This document shows, in pieces, positions 10,898 to 23,389 of a stretch of DNA of 64,000 bases. A program made the position numbers and the translations under genes. Origin of the DNA: Halomonas ventosae. Its GTDB lineage: Bacteria; Pseudomonadota; Gammaproteobacteria; Pseudomonadales; Halomonadaceae. The stretch covers positions 123,874 to 187,873 of the forward strand of contig NZ_SNWH01000001.1 of NCBI RefSeq assembly GCF_004361885.1. The letters run 5' to 3'. The notes beneath the pieces are model-generated. The model was not told the DNA's origin and made no database searches. It saw only the letters and a program-made list of their open reading frames with translations. The stretch's first letter is position 1. Every line of letters begins with the position of its first letter.

Positions 10898-11950
10898 TTA
10901 GCCCACATTCACCGCATCGATGCGGTTGGTGTCGGCCGGTTGACCAGGGATCTCGGCGGGGGTGGCCAGGCCCAGGTTGTTCTTCTCGAACACCCGGTCG
11001 GCCCGATAGCTGGAGCGCACCAAGGGGCCTGATGGCACCTCCATGAAGCCCTTATCCAGCCCCCGTAGGCGATAGCGCTCGAACTCCTCCGGGGTGACCC
11101 AGCGCTCCACCGGGAGGTGGTTACGCGTGGGGCGCAGATACTGACCGAGAGTCACGATGTCGACGCCGATGGCCCGCAGGTCGTCGAAGGTCGAGAGAAT
11201 CTCCTCCTCGGTCTCGCCCAGGCCCAGCATCAGGCTGGTCTTGGTGATCACCTGAGGCCGGTGTCGCTTGGCATGGGCCAGCACGTCCAGGGTCTTGCGA
11301 TAGCCGGCACGCGGATCGCGAATCCGCGAGGTGAGCCGCTCAACGGTCTCGACGTTCTGCGCAAAGACCTCGAGCCCCGAATCGACGACCCGCTCGATCG
11401 ACGCCGGCACGGCATCGAAATCCGGTGTCAGCGCCTCGACGACCACCTCCGGTGTGCGGGCCTTGATGGCGCGGATGCAGTCGGCGTAATGTGATGCGCC
11501 GCCATCGGCAAGGTCGTCGCGGTCCACGGAGGTCAGCACGATGTAGCGCAGCCCCATCAGTTCGACCGAACGCGCGGTATTTTCCGGCTCCTCCGTGTCC
11601 AGCCAGCCCCGGGGATTGCCGGTATCCACCGCACAGAAGCGGCAGGCGCGCGTGCAAACCGCGCCCATCAGCATGATGGTCGCGGTGCCGTTGCTCCAGC
11701 ACTCGCCCTGATTGGGGCAGTGTGACTCCGCACAGACGGTGCTGAGGCGATGGGTCGCCACGTTTCGCTTGACCGCCTCGAAGCGTTCGCCGCCGGGGAT
11801 CTGCGCGCGCAGCCATTTCGGCTTGCGGCCGTCGGCGGCGCCATCCTCGATCTGACGCCGTGACTTCATGCCATCTTTGATGGCAGCGGTGCCGTGATCG
11901 TTACGGTACTTCTCGCCGCTGGATATGCGTGGGGAGGAAGTGTCGCTCAT
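10898..11950 (-). CDS. lipA: Lipoyl synthase (radical SAM)
   Basis: LipA inserts two sulfur atoms into protein-bound octanoate. The ATG at 11950 gives 350 residues starting [16 protein letters not shown], the normal family length. The auxiliary cluster motif [12 protein letters not shown] (CX4CX5C) and the radical SAM motif CTRACRFC (CX3CX2C) are both present, and RSSYRAD near the C-terminus supplies the conserved serine ligand of the auxiliary cluster. An upstream in-frame start would add 33 unconserved residues and is rejected. An AGAGG lies about ten bases upstream. The promoter region contains the GTGATA-N3-TATCAC palindrome listed at 12074. Confidence 0.97.
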   Translation of the reverse strand: MSDTSSPRISSGEKYRNDHGTAAIKDGMKSRRQIEDGAADGRKPKWLRAQIPGGERFEAVKRNVATHRLSTVCAESHCPNQGECWSNGTATIMLMGAVCTRACRFCAVDTGNPRGWLDTEEPENTARSVELMGLRYIVLTSVDRDDLADGGASHYADCIRAIKARTPEVVVEALTPDFDAVPASIERVVDSGLEVFAQNVETVERLTSRIRDPRAGYRKTLDVLAHAKRHRPQVITKTSLMLGLGETEEEILSTFDDLRAIGVDIVTLGQYLRPTRNHLPVERWVTPEEFERYRLRGLDKGFMEVPSGPLVRSSYRADRVFEKNNLGLATPAEIPGQPADTNRIDAVNVG

Positions 11951-12340
11951 GGCTGAGAGCCTCTCTGCTGGCCGGCTGTCGACGCCATGGGGGCACGGCC
12001 GCGGGATTTCCGCGAGTGCGCCGCAGGGTGGTTCCAGGCAGCCTGGCACGTCGAATGATAGCTAGATCGCAAAGTGATAAAATATCACACCATTCGTTGT
12101 CCTGGACAGCCGGGCTCAGGGTCATGGCCTGAGATTTCCCGTGGCGGCATAGCGCCGCGCATGACGCTGGGCAGCTCAAGGCGCTCGGTGGCGTTCATGC
12201 GCCATATGCCGTTCACGACCAAGAAAATCCGGTGCTCGCAGTGCGGCGCGTCATGCGCTATATTGCATTGCAGCAAAGCCCGATTTCATGCATCGCTGCC
12301 GGCCCAATACCGTCAGTGAGCAATCCTGGAGCTTAACAAT
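11951..12340. other. Divergent intergenic region between lipA and the DUF3141 gene
   Basis: About 390 bases with no convincing gene. The part nearest lipA is GC-rich. The centre (12055-12100) is AT-rich and holds the palindrome at 12074-12088 and possible -10 sequences. The side nearest 12341 carries GGAG about nine bases before the DUF3141 start. Short reading frames here show no family features. Confidence 0.5.
12074..12088. promoter_or_regulatory. Palindrome GTGATA-N3-TATCAC upstream of lipA
   Basis: Six-base arms GTGATA (12074-12079) and TATCAC (12083-12088) flank AAA. The core matches, with the same spacing, the 25-bp palindrome upstream of nqrM at 42284. It lies about 125 bases upstream of lipA and 250 upstream of the DUF3141 gene, so either could be the target. 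The binding protein is unknown. Confidence 0.45.
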
Positions 12341-14983
12341 ATGAATGCCCTGATACCGACTCCCCCACCCAGTATGCTGCCCCTTGTGGATCCGTTCGGT
12401 TTCGGACGTGCCGCCTATGACTACTGGCGCGATTCTCTGGAGCGCAGCGTGCTCTTCATGGATGTCATGCGTCAGCGCGGCAACCAATACCTCGAGCATA
12501 TCGAAAAGACCAAGCCCAATGTGCTGGGCTTCGATGCCGAGGTGCTGATGGACGGACGGGGTCTGCCCCGCCCGGTGAATTACGAACTGCTACGCATCCT
12601 CCCCCCCGAGGGCGTGGAGACCGACCTGCAGATGCGCCCCTTCGTGGTGGTGGACCCGCGGGCCGGCCACGGCCCGGGCATCGGCGGCTTCAAGCCCGAC
12701 AGCGAGATTGGTGTGGCCCTGAGGGCGGGGCATCCCTGCTACTTCATCGGCTTTTTGCCCTATCCGGTGAAGGGCCAGACCGTCGAGGATGTGGTCGAGG
12801 CCGAGGTGGCCTTCCTGCGCCGCGTCATCGAGCGCCATCCCGAAACCTCCGAGAAGCCCATGGTGGTCGGCAACTGCCAGGCCGGCTGGCAGATCATGAT
12901 GGCCGCGGCCCTCGAGCCTGAGCTCTTCGGTCCGATTCTGATCGCCGGTGCGCCGCTTTCGTACTGGGCCGGTGAGCGTGGCAAGGCGCCGATGCGCTAC
13001 ACCGGCGGATTGACCGGCGGCAGCTGGATGACCTCACTGCTCAGCGACCTGGGGGCCGGACTCTTCGACGGCGCCTGGCTGGTGCAGAACTTCGAGCGGC
13101 TCAATCCGGCGAACACCTGGTGGAGCAAGCAGTACCGGCTCTACGCCCAGGTTGACACCGAGGCCGAGCGCTATCTGGAGTTCGAACGCTGGTGGGGCGG
13201 TCATGTGGTGCTGGGCGGCGAGGAGATCCAGTATATCGTCGATAACCTCTTCGTCGGCAATCGTCTCTCCACCGCTCAGCTGGTGACCTCCGACGGTCGC
13301 CGCATCGACCTGCGCAACGTGCGCTCGCCGGTGGTGGTGTTCTGTTCGAAGGGGGACGACATCACCCCGCCGCCCCAGGCGCTGGGCTGGGTACGCGATC
13401 TCTACGAGGGGGTCGAGGATGTGATCGCCAACGAGCAGACCATCGTCTACTGCGTTCACGATACCACCGGCCACCTGGGCATCTTCGTGTCCGGCAGCGT
13501 CTCGCGCAAGGAGCATACCGAGTTCACTGCCAACATGGACTATATCGATGTGCTGCCGCCGGGGCTCTACGAGACCACCATCTCGAGTGCCAAGGAGCGC
13601 GAGGATGCTGAGCTGATCGAGCGTGACTACCTGCTGGAGTTCACGCCGCGGACCGTCGAGGAGCTCGATCAGGAGGTCCAGCACCGCCCCGAGGACGACA
13701 CCCGTTTCGCTACGGTGGCGCGGATCTCAGAGATCAATCTGGGATTTTATCGCCTGTTCATGCAGCCCTGGATTCAGGCCCTGGCCACGCCCGAGTCGGC
13801 TAGGTGGATGCGTCGCATGCACCCCAACCGCATGGGCTATCGCCTGCTCTCCGATCGCAACCCCTTGATGACCGCGGTACCAGTGCTGGCCGACAAGGTG
13901 CGCGCCGATCGCCACCCGGTACATGAGGACAACGTCTTCCGTGCGGTGGAGGGCGTCCTGTCCGACCAGGTTACCCGCGGCCTGAATGCCTGGCGCGACC
14001 TGCGTGACAGCAGCAGCGAGCGCTTGTTCCTCGACTTATATGGCCAGCCGGTGCTGCAGGCCATGGTCGGCCTGGGCGGTGACGCCCATGTGCATCGTCG
14101 TCGCCCGGGGGCCGAACCCGAACACCGTCGCTTCATTGAACGTCGCCGTGAGGAGATCCAACGCGCGATCACCGAGGGCGGCAGCCATGAAGCAGTCATG
14201 CGCTCGGTGATCCATGTGCTGGGCGGTGCCCCGGCCACCGACGAGCGCAACTTCAAGCGCTTGCGCGCCTCGCGCGCGGAGCTCGAACCGGGCATCCAGC
14301 TGGTCGACTTCAAGCACATGGTGCGTGAGCAGTTCTTCACCCTGCAGCAGGATCAGGAGGCGGCCCTGGCAGCGATTCCCACCCTGCTCAGTGGGCAGAC
14401 GGCAGAGCAGATCAACGTCTACCTTGAGCATATCGAGCATGTCCTGGCGGCCAGTGGTGAGCTGAGCGAGCGCGCCGCGGAGCGTTTCGAGCGTATCAAG
14501 GGGCTATTCCACCAGGCCATCAAGCAGGCCCCCCAAGACGAGCAGGACGCCCTTCGCGATGTTCATGCGCGGATGTCAAGCCAGGCGCTGGCCGAAGAGC
14601 GGGCACGCCGTGAGATGGAAAGCCATATGGAGTCGCTAGCCGTCGCCGAACGGGTGCCAGCGACGGCTTCCGAGCAGGCCGAGCCGCGTGAGGAAAACGC
14701 CGAGGTTCAGGCGCAGCGCCCCGATGCCGCGGCGCAACAATCGGTCAGTGAGTCTCACCCCGAGTCTCCGGCGAAAGAAGCGGCCTCAGAGGCCGTTGCT
14801 GAGGCGCCGGCGCAAAGCACTCCCGACGAGGCGCCGAGCACGGGCAGCGAAACGTCGTCGACCACCGAGGCAGAGGCCCGTGACACCGCGCCGGAGGGGC
14901 AGCAGACGACCGCCAGCACTACGGGGGCGACCAAGCGCAAGCCGGCCAGTCGTACTACACCGCGCAAGTCTCGCAAGAGCTGA
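12341..14983 (+). CDS. DUF3141 protein, PHA-synthase-like alpha/beta hydrolase with a basic tail
   Basis: The 880-residue protein resembles DUF3141 proteins, distant relatives of poly(3-hydroxyalkanoate) synthases; substrate unknown. Residues about 90-420 form an alpha/beta-hydrolase core. A nucleophile elbow GNCQAGWQ places Cys179 where PhaC has its catalytic cysteine. An acid sits in FCSKGDDITPP and a histidine in HDTTGHLGIF, completing a plausible Cys-Asp-His triad. A helical middle region follows. About residues 745-880 are low-complexity, rich in Ala, Glu, Thr and Pro, ending in a Lys/Arg-rich stretch (KRKPASRTTPRKSRKS) like the tails of PhaF or AlgP. Such tails bind DNA in those proteins; that function here is inference. 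It is monocistronic, with GGAG upstream and a strong terminator after. Confidence 0.85.
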   Translation: MNALIPTPPPSMLPLVDPFGFGRAAYDYWRDSLERSVLFMDVMRQRGNQYLEHIEKTKPNVLGFDAEVLMDGRGLPRPVNYELLRILPPEGVETDLQMRPFVVVDPRAGHGPGIGGFKPDSEIGVALRAGHPCYFIGFLPYPVKGQTVEDVVEAEVAFLRRVIERHPETSEKPMVVGNCQAGWQIMMAAALEPELFGPILIAGAPLSYWAGERGKAPMRYTGGLTGGSWMTSLLSDLGAGLFDGAWLVQNFERLNPANTWWSKQYRLYAQVDTEAERYLEFERWWGGHVVLGGEEIQYIVDNLFVGNRLSTAQLVTSDGRRIDLRNVRSPVVVFCSKGDDITPPPQALGWVRDLYEGVEDVIANEQTIVYCVHDTTGHLGIFVSGSVSRKEHTEFTANMDYIDVLPPGLYETTISSAKEREDAELIERDYLLEFTPRTVEELDQEVQHRPEDDTRFATVARISEINLGFYRLFMQPWIQALATPESARWMRRMHPNRMGYRLLSDRNPLMTAVPVLADKVRADRHPVHEDNVFRAVEGVLSDQVTRGLNAWRDLRDSSSERLFLDLYGQPVLQAMVGLGGDAHVHRRRPGAEPEHRRFIERRREEIQRAITEGGSHEAVMRSVIHVLGGAPATDERNFKRLRASRAELEPGIQLVDFKHMVREQFFTLQQDQEAALAAIPTLLSGQTAEQINVYLEHIEHVLAASGELSERAAERFERIKGLFHQAIKQAPQDEQDALRDVHARMSSQALAEERARREMESHMESLAVAERVPATASEQAEPREENAEVQAQRPDAAAQQSVSESHPESPAKEAASEAVAEAPAQSTPDEAPSTGSETSSTTEAEARDTAPEGQQTTASTTGATKRKPASRTTPRKSRKS

Positions 14984-15004
14984 CCCTGCTTTGCCACTCT
15001 CTGA

Positions 15005-15032
15005 GCCCTCGCCCTTCGGCGGGGGCGCTTTT
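15005..15032 (+). terminator. Rho-independent terminator after the DUF3141 gene
   Basis: GCCCTCGCC and GGCGGGGGC form a 9-bp stem (one G-T pair) around a CTTC loop at 15005-15026, followed by GCTTTT. It lies 22 bases after the stop codon. Confidence 0.85.
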
Positions 15033-15258
15033 CATTAAGAGGGATGCCTTTTCCGCTTGGCGAGGTCGAGCCCGGGAGGCTAGGGTCAAGAGGTCATCGA
15101 TGCCAGGCGGATCATGGTGAGTGGACGAAGTGGGGCGGCGACTGGCATGACGGCGACCGCTGGGGTAGGGTAAGTTCATTTTTCACCCGTCCGCGAGAAC
15201 GGGCCGAAACCGTCTGGCGTCAGCGTTGGAGCTGGCACCATCAGCACAGTGGAGCACT

Positions 15259-17903
<2,645 letters not shown>

Positions 17904-17907
<4 letters not shown>

Positions 17908-18368
17908 CGCCGAGATCGCGCACCAACCAGCTGCTCTACCAGGCGACGTTGCTGCTCGATGTGCCGGCCGGCGAGGACGAGCATGCCCAGGCCCGGCGCA
18001 TGGCCGTAGAGGAGGGCAGCCTGGCGCTGGCCGAGCTGGTGCTGCAGTCGCTGCTGCGCGAGGTTACCGAGCACGCCCACCTGGAGCGCCATGACTGGCG
18101 CGAACTGCTTGGCCCCGAGGGCGCCGGCATCGCCGAGCTGCAGCGCCTGCGCGAGCTGGCTGCACGCCCCGACAGCTGGCTAGCCTGGCTGATCGGCAAG
18201 CTCGAGGCCCTGCACTCAAGCGACGTTGTGGCCCGGCGTGCCACCGGCGCTGCCCGAGGGTTGATCGCCGTGGGCAGTGGTGCGGCGCTGGGGGACGAGC
18301 TGCGCGACTGCCTCGACGACGCCAAGGCCGAGATCGCCGCCCTGCGCGAGACCAGCGAGGAGTGGTAA
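17904..18368 (+). CDS. DUF6586-like protein of unknown function, coupled to topA
   Basis: The 154-residue product starts at a GTG that overlaps the topA stop (GTGA) and has a GGAGG about 11 bases upstream. The sequence ([15 protein letters not shown], then leucine- and alanine-rich helices) is predicted all-helical with no catalytic motif. Pseudomonads carry a similar small gene directly after topA, which is the basis for the DUF6586 call. A link to topoisomerase is suggested only by conserved position. Confidence 0.75.
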
Positions 18369-18862
18369 CGACGACGCGCCAGGCGGACCGGGAGCGCGTC
18401 GCCATCCTGGTCGACGTCCAGAACGTCTACTACACCACCCGCGAGGCCTTCGGCCGTCACTTCGACTACCAGGCCTTCTGGGCACATTTCACGGCCGAGC
18501 GCGAGGTGGTGGTGGCCAACGCCTATGCCATCGACCGCGCAGATGCCCGCCAGCAGCAATTCCAGGCCATCCTGCGCCGCATCGGTTTCACCGTGAAGCT
18601 CAAGCCCTACATTCAGCGCCGTGACGGCTCGGCCAAGGGCGACTGGGACGTGGGCATCGCCCTCGATGCCATGGAGGCCGGGCCACTGGTCGACCGGGTG
18701 GTGCTGGTCTCGGGTGATGGCGACTTCGACCTGCTGGTCGAGCGGCTGCGCGAGCGCCATGGCGTGACGGTGGAGGTGGTCGGTGTTGAGCGGCTCACGG
18801 CCGACTCGCTGATCCGCGCCGCCAGCCGCTTCGTGCCCATCGAGGGAGAGCTGCTGCTCTAG
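18362..18862 (+). CDS. NYN domain (LabA/DUF88 family) putative RNase
   Basis: The 166-residue protein has the PIN-like NYN fold. It begins VAILVDVQNVYYTTRE, with the first metal-binding Asp in DVQN; KGDWDVGIALDAM carries the central acidic residues and VVLVSGDGDFDLLVERL the third acidic cluster. These Asp residues would bind Mg2+ for ribonuclease activity, known for some relatives and inferred here. The assigned GTG start at 18362 overlaps the previous gene by seven bases. Its GAGGA sits immediately beside the start, closer than ideal, so the true start is uncertain. Confidence 0.82.
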   Translation: MVTTTRQADRERVAILVDVQNVYYTTREAFGRHFDYQAFWAHFTAEREVVVANAYAIDRADARQQQFQAILRRIGFTVKLKPYIQRRDGSAKGDWDVGIALDAMEAGPLVDRVVLVSGDGDFDLLVERLRERHGVTVEVVGVERLTADSLIRAASRFVPIEGELLL

Positions 18863-18970
18863 GTGCAGGTGTGAGCGGCGTCCATAACCGGTACAACCTT
18901 GCGCCCCTCTCTACTTCTATTTGCGCACTCTTTTACGTACTTTTTCTTTACGCACTGACTGGACTCTTCA

Positions 18971-20563
18971 TTGATTTCCACTGCCAATATCACCATGCAG
19001 TTCGGCGCCAAGCCGCTGTTCGAGAATGTCTCCATCAAGTTCGGCAATGGTCACCGTTACGGCCTGATCGGCGCCAACGGCTGCGGCAAGTCCACCTTCA
19101 TGAAGATCCTCGGCGGTGACCTGGAGCCCTCCTCGGGACAGGTGATGGTCGAGTCTGGGGCCCGGCTCGGCAAGCTGCGCCAGGACCAGTTCGCCTTCGA
19201 GGAGGAGCGGGTGATCGACACTGTGATCATGGGCAACGCCGAGCTGTGGTGGGTCGCGGCCGAGCGCGAGCGCATCTACTCCTTACCCGAGATGAGCGAG
19301 GCGGACGGCATGGCCGTGGCCGACCTGGAGGTGCGCTTCGCTGAGCTCGACGGCTATACTGCCGAGTCCCGCGCCGGCGAGCTGCTGCTGGGGCTGGGTA
19401 TCCCGCTGCACCAGCACGCGGGCCCCATGAGCGAGATTGCCCCGGGCTGGAAGTTGCGCGTATTGCTCGCCCAGGCGCTGTTCGCCGACCCCGACGTGTT
19501 GCTGCTCGATGAACCCACCAACCATCTGGACATCAACACCATCCGCTGGCTGGAGGGGATGCTCACGGCGCGCAACAGCACCATGATCATCATTTCCCAC
19601 GACCGCCACTTCCTCAACAGCGTCTGCACCCACATGGCGGACCTGGACTACGGCGAGATCACGCTGTTCCCCGGCAACTACGACGACTACATGACCGCTG
19701 CCACCGCCGTCCGCGAACGCCAGCACGCCGACAACGCCAAGAAGAAGGCGCAGATCGCCGAGCTGCAGCAGTTCGTCAGCCGCTTCTCGGCCAATGCCTC
19801 GAAGGCCAAGCAGGCAACTTCCCGGGCGCGGCAGATCGACAAGATCAAGCTCGAGGACATCAAGCCCTCCAGCCGGGTCAGCCCCTTCATCCGCTTCGAG
19901 CAAGCCAGGAAGATCCATCGCAACGCGGTCAATGTCGAGGCGATCACCAAGGGGTTCGGCGAGGAGTCACCGCTCTTCGAGCGACTCTCGATGACCGTGG
20001 AGGCTGGCGAGCGCATCGCCATCATCGGCCCCAACGGTATCGGCAAGACGACCCTGCTCAAGACCCTGGGTGGAGAGCTGCATCCCGATGCCGGTGCCGT
20101 GCGCTGGACAGACAGTGCCAAGCTTGGGGTCTTTGCCCAGGACCACGCCGACGACTTCGCCTTTGATGCTACGCTGTTCGAATGGATGGCCCAGTGGACC
20201 CAGGGTGGCGAGCAGGAGGTTCGCGGCGCCCTGGGCAGGATGTTGTTCTCCAGTGACGACATCGGCAAGTCGGTCAAGGTGATCTCCGGTGGCGAGCAGG
20301 GCCGCATGCTGTTCGGCAAGCTGGCCTTGACCCGACCCAACGTGCTGCTGATGGATGAGCCGACCAACCACCTGGACATGGAGTCCATCGAGGTGCTCAA
20401 CCTGGCCCTGGAGAACTACTCCGGCACCTTGATCTTCGTCAGCCACGACCGCGAGTTCGTCTCATCTCTGGCGACTCGCATTCTGGACATGAGCGAGCAG
20501 GGTGTCACCGACTTCAGCGGCAGCTACGATGACTACCTGCGCAGTCAGGGACAGTTCGGCTGA
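18971..20563 (+). CDS. ybiT: ABC-F family ATPase YbiT
   Basis: ABC-F proteins bind the ribosomal E site and modulate translation; they have two ATPase domains and no membrane part. The 530 residues match E. coli YbiT closely in recall: [19 protein letters not shown], Walker [10 protein letters not shown], signature and Walker [12 protein letters not shown], the inter-domain P-site tether with [17 protein letters not shown] near 265-280, then Walker [10 protein letters not shown] and [14 protein letters not shown]. The start is a TTG at 18971 with only a weak ribosome binding site, giving [15 protein letters not shown], which aligns with the family start. The 108-base upstream gap is pyrimidine-rich and AT-rich and probably holds its promoter. 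Confidence 0.93.
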   Translation: MISTANITMQFGAKPLFENVSIKFGNGHRYGLIGANGCGKSTFMKILGGDLEPSSGQVMVESGARLGKLRQDQFAFEEERVIDTVIMGNAELWWVAAERERIYSLPEMSEADGMAVADLEVRFAELDGYTAESRAGELLLGLGIPLHQHAGPMSEIAPGWKLRVLLAQALFADPDVLLLDEPTNHLDINTIRWLEGMLTARNSTMIIISHDRHFLNSVCTHMADLDYGEITLFPGNYDDYMTAATAVRERQHADNAKKKAQIAELQQFVSRFSANASKAKQATSRARQIDKIKLEDIKPSSRVSPFIRFEQARKIHRNAVNVEAITKGFGEESPLFERLSMTVEAGERIAIIGPNGIGKTTLLKTLGGELHPDAGAVRWTDSAKLGVFAQDHADDFAFDATLFEWMAQWTQGGEQEVRGALGRMLFSSDDIGKSVKVISGGEQGRMLFGKLALTRPNVLLMDEPTNHLDMESIEVLNLALENYSGTLIFVSHDREFVSSLATRILDMSEQGVTDFSGSYDDYLRSQGQFG

Positions 20564-20737
20564 TAGCCCACAGAGGTTACAGGGCTGTCATCCTGCGCTT
20601 TCTGGCAGCAAAGGCGAGAGCAGCGTGTCGGGCGAGTGATTGAATTTGCGCTGCCTCGCCGGTAAAACGTCCTGTGAACCTTGGCAGATGCCCTTCCGTA
20701 CTCAAGAACATAACCCAACCAAACAGGAGCAAGACAG

Positions 20738-21544
20738 ATGATGAGCACCCTGAAAACCGCCTTGGTAGCGGCAACGCTTTCTCTCACTGTTGCAAGCACC
20801 CAGGTGCTGGCAGAAATGCAAACCAGCACCATCGAGTATCAAGTCGGCGACAAGAACTTCACCGGCTACATGGCCTGGGATGATGAATCCGGGCAGAAAC
20901 GTCCGGGTGTACTGGTGGTCCATGAATGGTGGGGGCACAATGACTTCGCCCGGAATCAGGCGGAACGCCTTGCTGAAGCCGGCTATACGGCATTTGCGCT
21001 GGACATGTATGGCTCCGGCAAACAAGCCGAGCATCCTGAGACGGCAAAGAAGTTCATGCAGGAAGCCACCAGCGACATGGACCAGGTCAAGGCACGTTTC
21101 ATGAAGGCGCTGGATATCCTGAAGAGCCATGAGAGCGTTGATGCTTCCCGCATTGCGGCACAAGGCTACTGCTTTGGCGGCGGCGTGGTGCTGAACATGG
21201 CGCGCATGGGCGTGGATATGGATGGTGTCGTCAGCTTCCACGGGGCTCTCGGTAGCCCCCTCACGGCTGAACCCGGAGATGTAAAAGCCAGAATCCAGGT
21301 GTACACCGGCGGTGCCGATAAGCTAGTCCCCTCCGATCAGGTCGCAGGCCTGGTAAAAGAGATGCAGGATGCTGGAGTCGACTTAACCCTAGTGAGCTTC
21401 CCCGGAGTGCTGCACTCATTCACCAACCCGAACGCTGACAAGGTTGCCAAGCAGTTCAGCATGCCAGTGGGTTATGACAAAGAGGCCGCCAACCGTTCCT
21501 GGGAGGGCACCATGCGGTTCTACAAGGCGATTTTCGCCCAGTAA
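20738..21544 (+). CDS. Dienelactone hydrolase family protein, exported
   Basis: An alpha/beta hydrolase of the dienelactone hydrolase family, 268 residues with an N-terminal signal peptide (LVAATLSLTVASTQVLA) predicting a periplasmic location, unlike cytoplasmic catabolic enzymes. The nucleophile is Cys145 in GYCFGGGVV. The HEWWGHND block, the FALDMYG strand and the catalytic histidine in VLHSFTNPNA match the family. AGGAGC precedes the ATG by about seven bases. No aromatic catabolism genes are nearby, so the natural substrate is unknown. It opens a run of stress-type genes whose base composition is somewhat less GC-rich than the core. Confidence 0.88.
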   Translation: MMSTLKTALVAATLSLTVASTQVLAEMQTSTIEYQVGDKNFTGYMAWDDESGQKRPGVLVVHEWWGHNDFARNQAERLAEAGYTAFALDMYGSGKQAEHPETAKKFMQEATSDMDQVKARFMKALDILKSHESVDASRIAAQGYCFGGGVVLNMARMGVDMDGVVSFHGALGSPLTAEPGDVKARIQVYTGGADKLVPSDQVAGLVKEMQDAGVDLTLVSFPGVLHSFTNPNADKVAKQFSMPVGYDKEAANRSWEGTMRFYKAIFAQ

Positions 21545-21903
21545 TACCAGCGAGAGCAAAAACCAGGGTGTAGCGCATCAATCTGGATGAGGCCAACCTC
21601 TCCACCCGCGCGGAACTCGATGACCGATCTGCGAACGGATTTCGTTGCAAGTCTTCGATTCGGTCATCCATCTCGCCACAAGCTCAGTAGCGCGCGTTTC
21701 AAGCTTTACCACGCGCGTTATTGAGCTTGACGGCATTGGCAGCGCGGAGCTATCACTCGCCCGCTTCCTGGCTCCATCCTCGGCCGGAATGTTTCCCCAG
21801 CATCTCAACCGGCAGATTCGATGGATGTCTGCCTCTTGCAAACCTACCTATCAGAAGGTAGGGTGAGTTCTTGCACTCACTCAACATTGCTAGAGGTCAA
21901 CCA
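21545..21903. other. Intergenic region upstream of the GST gene
   Basis: About 360 bases separate the hydrolase stop from the GST start. Short frames on both strands show no recognisable family. The useful feature is the inverted repeat at 21843-21862 just upstream of the GST gene. A possible -35 TTGCAA (21837-21842) and -10 TAGGGT (21859-21864) straddle it. A decayed gene cannot be excluded. Confidence 0.45.
21843..21862. promoter_or_regulatory. Inverted repeat CCTACC-N8-GGTAGG, candidate repressor operator
   Basis: Perfect 6-bp arms with an 8-base spacer lie about 40 bases before the GST start and overlap the probable promoter. The arrangement is typical of a TetR- or MerR-type operator. 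The TetR gene at 23390 is the nearest candidate binder. No second copy was found near that gene. Confidence 0.45.
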
Positions 21904-22524
21904 ATGAAAATCTACGATACCGAAGGCTTCCCGAACCCGCTGCGCGTTCGCATCGCCCTGGCAGAAAAAGGCGCAACGAATCAGGTGGAATTTATCCCGG
22001 TGGATGTGATGGGGGCCGAACACCGTTCCGAGGGGTTCCGGGCAAAGAACCCGGATGCCACCGTGCCCGTGCTGGAGCTTGACGACGGTACCTGCATCGC
22101 CCAGTGCAACGCCATCACCGAATATATCGACGGGGTCTTTGATGGCCCGTCCCTCACGGGCACAACCCCAAAGGAGCGCGCCTGTATTGCGATGATGAAT
22201 CTGCGGGCAGAAAACGGTCTGATGAACGCCGTGGGTGCCTATTTCCACCACGCGACCCCGGGGCTCGGCCCGGATCTGGAGACCTGGCAATGCGCTGAAT
22301 GGGGTAACAAACAGAAAGAAGTTGCCAGCGCCACCATGGCCTACCTGGACAGGGTTCTGGCGGACAATGAGTTTGTTGCCGGCGAGAGCTTTTCGGTTGC
22401 AGATATCACTACCTATGCCGGCCTGGTGTTTGCGGATTTTGCCAAGGTTGATATTCCCGGGTCCCTGAGCAATCTCCGGGCCTGGCGCGCAAAAGTCGCA
22501 GCCCGTCCGTCCATTGCCGGATGA
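21904..22524 (+). CDS. Glutathione S-transferase family protein
   Basis: The 206-residue protein has a thioredoxin-like N-terminal domain (MKIYDTEGFPNPLRVRIAL; PDATVPVLELDDG with the cis-proline; then a CNAITEYID glutathione-binding segment) and an all-helical C-terminal domain (VADITTYAGLVF). It would conjugate or reduce with glutathione in the cytosol. AGAGG lies seven bases before the ATG at 21904, which is preferred over a TTG at 21871. Neighbouring cupin, TetR and Ohr genes suggest a role in electrophile or oxidant detoxification. Confidence 0.88.
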   Translation: MKIYDTEGFPNPLRVRIALAEKGATNQVEFIPVDVMGAEHRSEGFRAKNPDATVPVLELDDGTCIAQCNAITEYIDGVFDGPSLTGTTPKERACIAMMNLRAENGLMNAVGAYFHHATPGLGPDLETWQCAEWGNKQKEVASATMAYLDRVLADNEFVAGESFSVADITTYAGLVFADFAKVDIPGSLSNLRAWRAKVAARPSIAG

Positions 22525-22582
22525 GCCGGGACATTCAGGTTCAACACATGAATTGAACTCATGAATAAAGGGAGGCGATCTC

Positions 22583-23251
22583 ATGGAGATCAATGCGAAC
22601 TTCTCCGAACCGGTTGTCGTGCATTCCGATCAGCTTGAATGGCAGCCGTCACCCATGAAAGGGGTGGAGCGGCGCATGCTGGACCGGATCGGGGATGAAG
22701 TGGCCCGAGCCACCACCATCGTGCGGTATGCACCCGGCAGCCATTTCTCGGCGCATACCCATACCGGGGGCGAGGAATTCATCGTACTGGAGGGCGTATT
22801 CCAGGATGAGCACGGCGACTTCCCTGCCGGCACCTATGTGCGCAATCCCCCGACCACATCACATATCCCGCGCTCTGAGGAGGGGTGCACGATTTTTGTA
22901 AAACTCTGGCAGTTCGACCTGGACGACCGTACCCAGTTCAGCAAGAACATGGAAGCCGGGCTGGGTGCCCCGGTGGACGGCGTTGCCACCGCAAAGCTGC
23001 ACGAGGACGACCGGGAGATCGTGACCTACAGCAAGCTGGATGCGGGGGCGACACTGACCTCGGAGGCACCCGGCGGGATCGAACTGCTGGTGATCGACGG
23101 CACGGTCACGGTGGACGGCGAGGTGCTGGGCCGGCATGACTGGCTGCGCCTGCCCGAAGGACAGCCGTTGTCCGCGCGGGCCGGAAGCGACGGCGCGAAG
23201 CTCTGGATGAAGACCGGGCATCTGCGCTTTGCCGGGGCACCGTCTCTCTAG
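22583..23251 (+). CDS. Cupin domain protein (ChrR-like, two cupin repeats)
   Basis: The 222-residue protein has a clear N-terminal cupin with metal-binding histidines and glutamate ([18 protein letters not shown], about 51-68) and a [12 protein letters not shown] second motif. A degenerate cupin-like second half follows ([20 protein letters not shown]). This two-repeat layout recalls the ChrR anti-sigma cupins, but no sigma factor gene or zinc anti-sigma domain is adjacent, so an enzymatic or sensor role is equally possible. It lies 58 bases after the GST gene, probably in the same operon. Confidence 0.82.
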   Translation: MEINANFSEPVVVHSDQLEWQPSPMKGVERRMLDRIGDEVARATTIVRYAPGSHFSAHTHTGGEEFIVLEGVFQDEHGDFPAGTYVRNPPTTSHIPRSEEGCTIFVKLWQFDLDDRTQFSKNMEAGLGAPVDGVATAKLHEDDREIVTYSKLDAGATLTSEAPGGIELLVIDGTVTVDGEVLGRHDWLRLPEGQPLSARAGSDGAKLWMKTGHLRFAGAPSL

Positions 23252-23389
23252 CACCCCGGCTCAGGCTTGGCAGGGGCTGCACTCGCGATATGGCCAGAGA
23301 ATTCCTGGGCATGGGGCAGCCCCTTTCGGTTAACGCGCAGGGAGACGTCAGGCCCGTCAATGGCACGAGGGAACCACATAGACAGGTAA

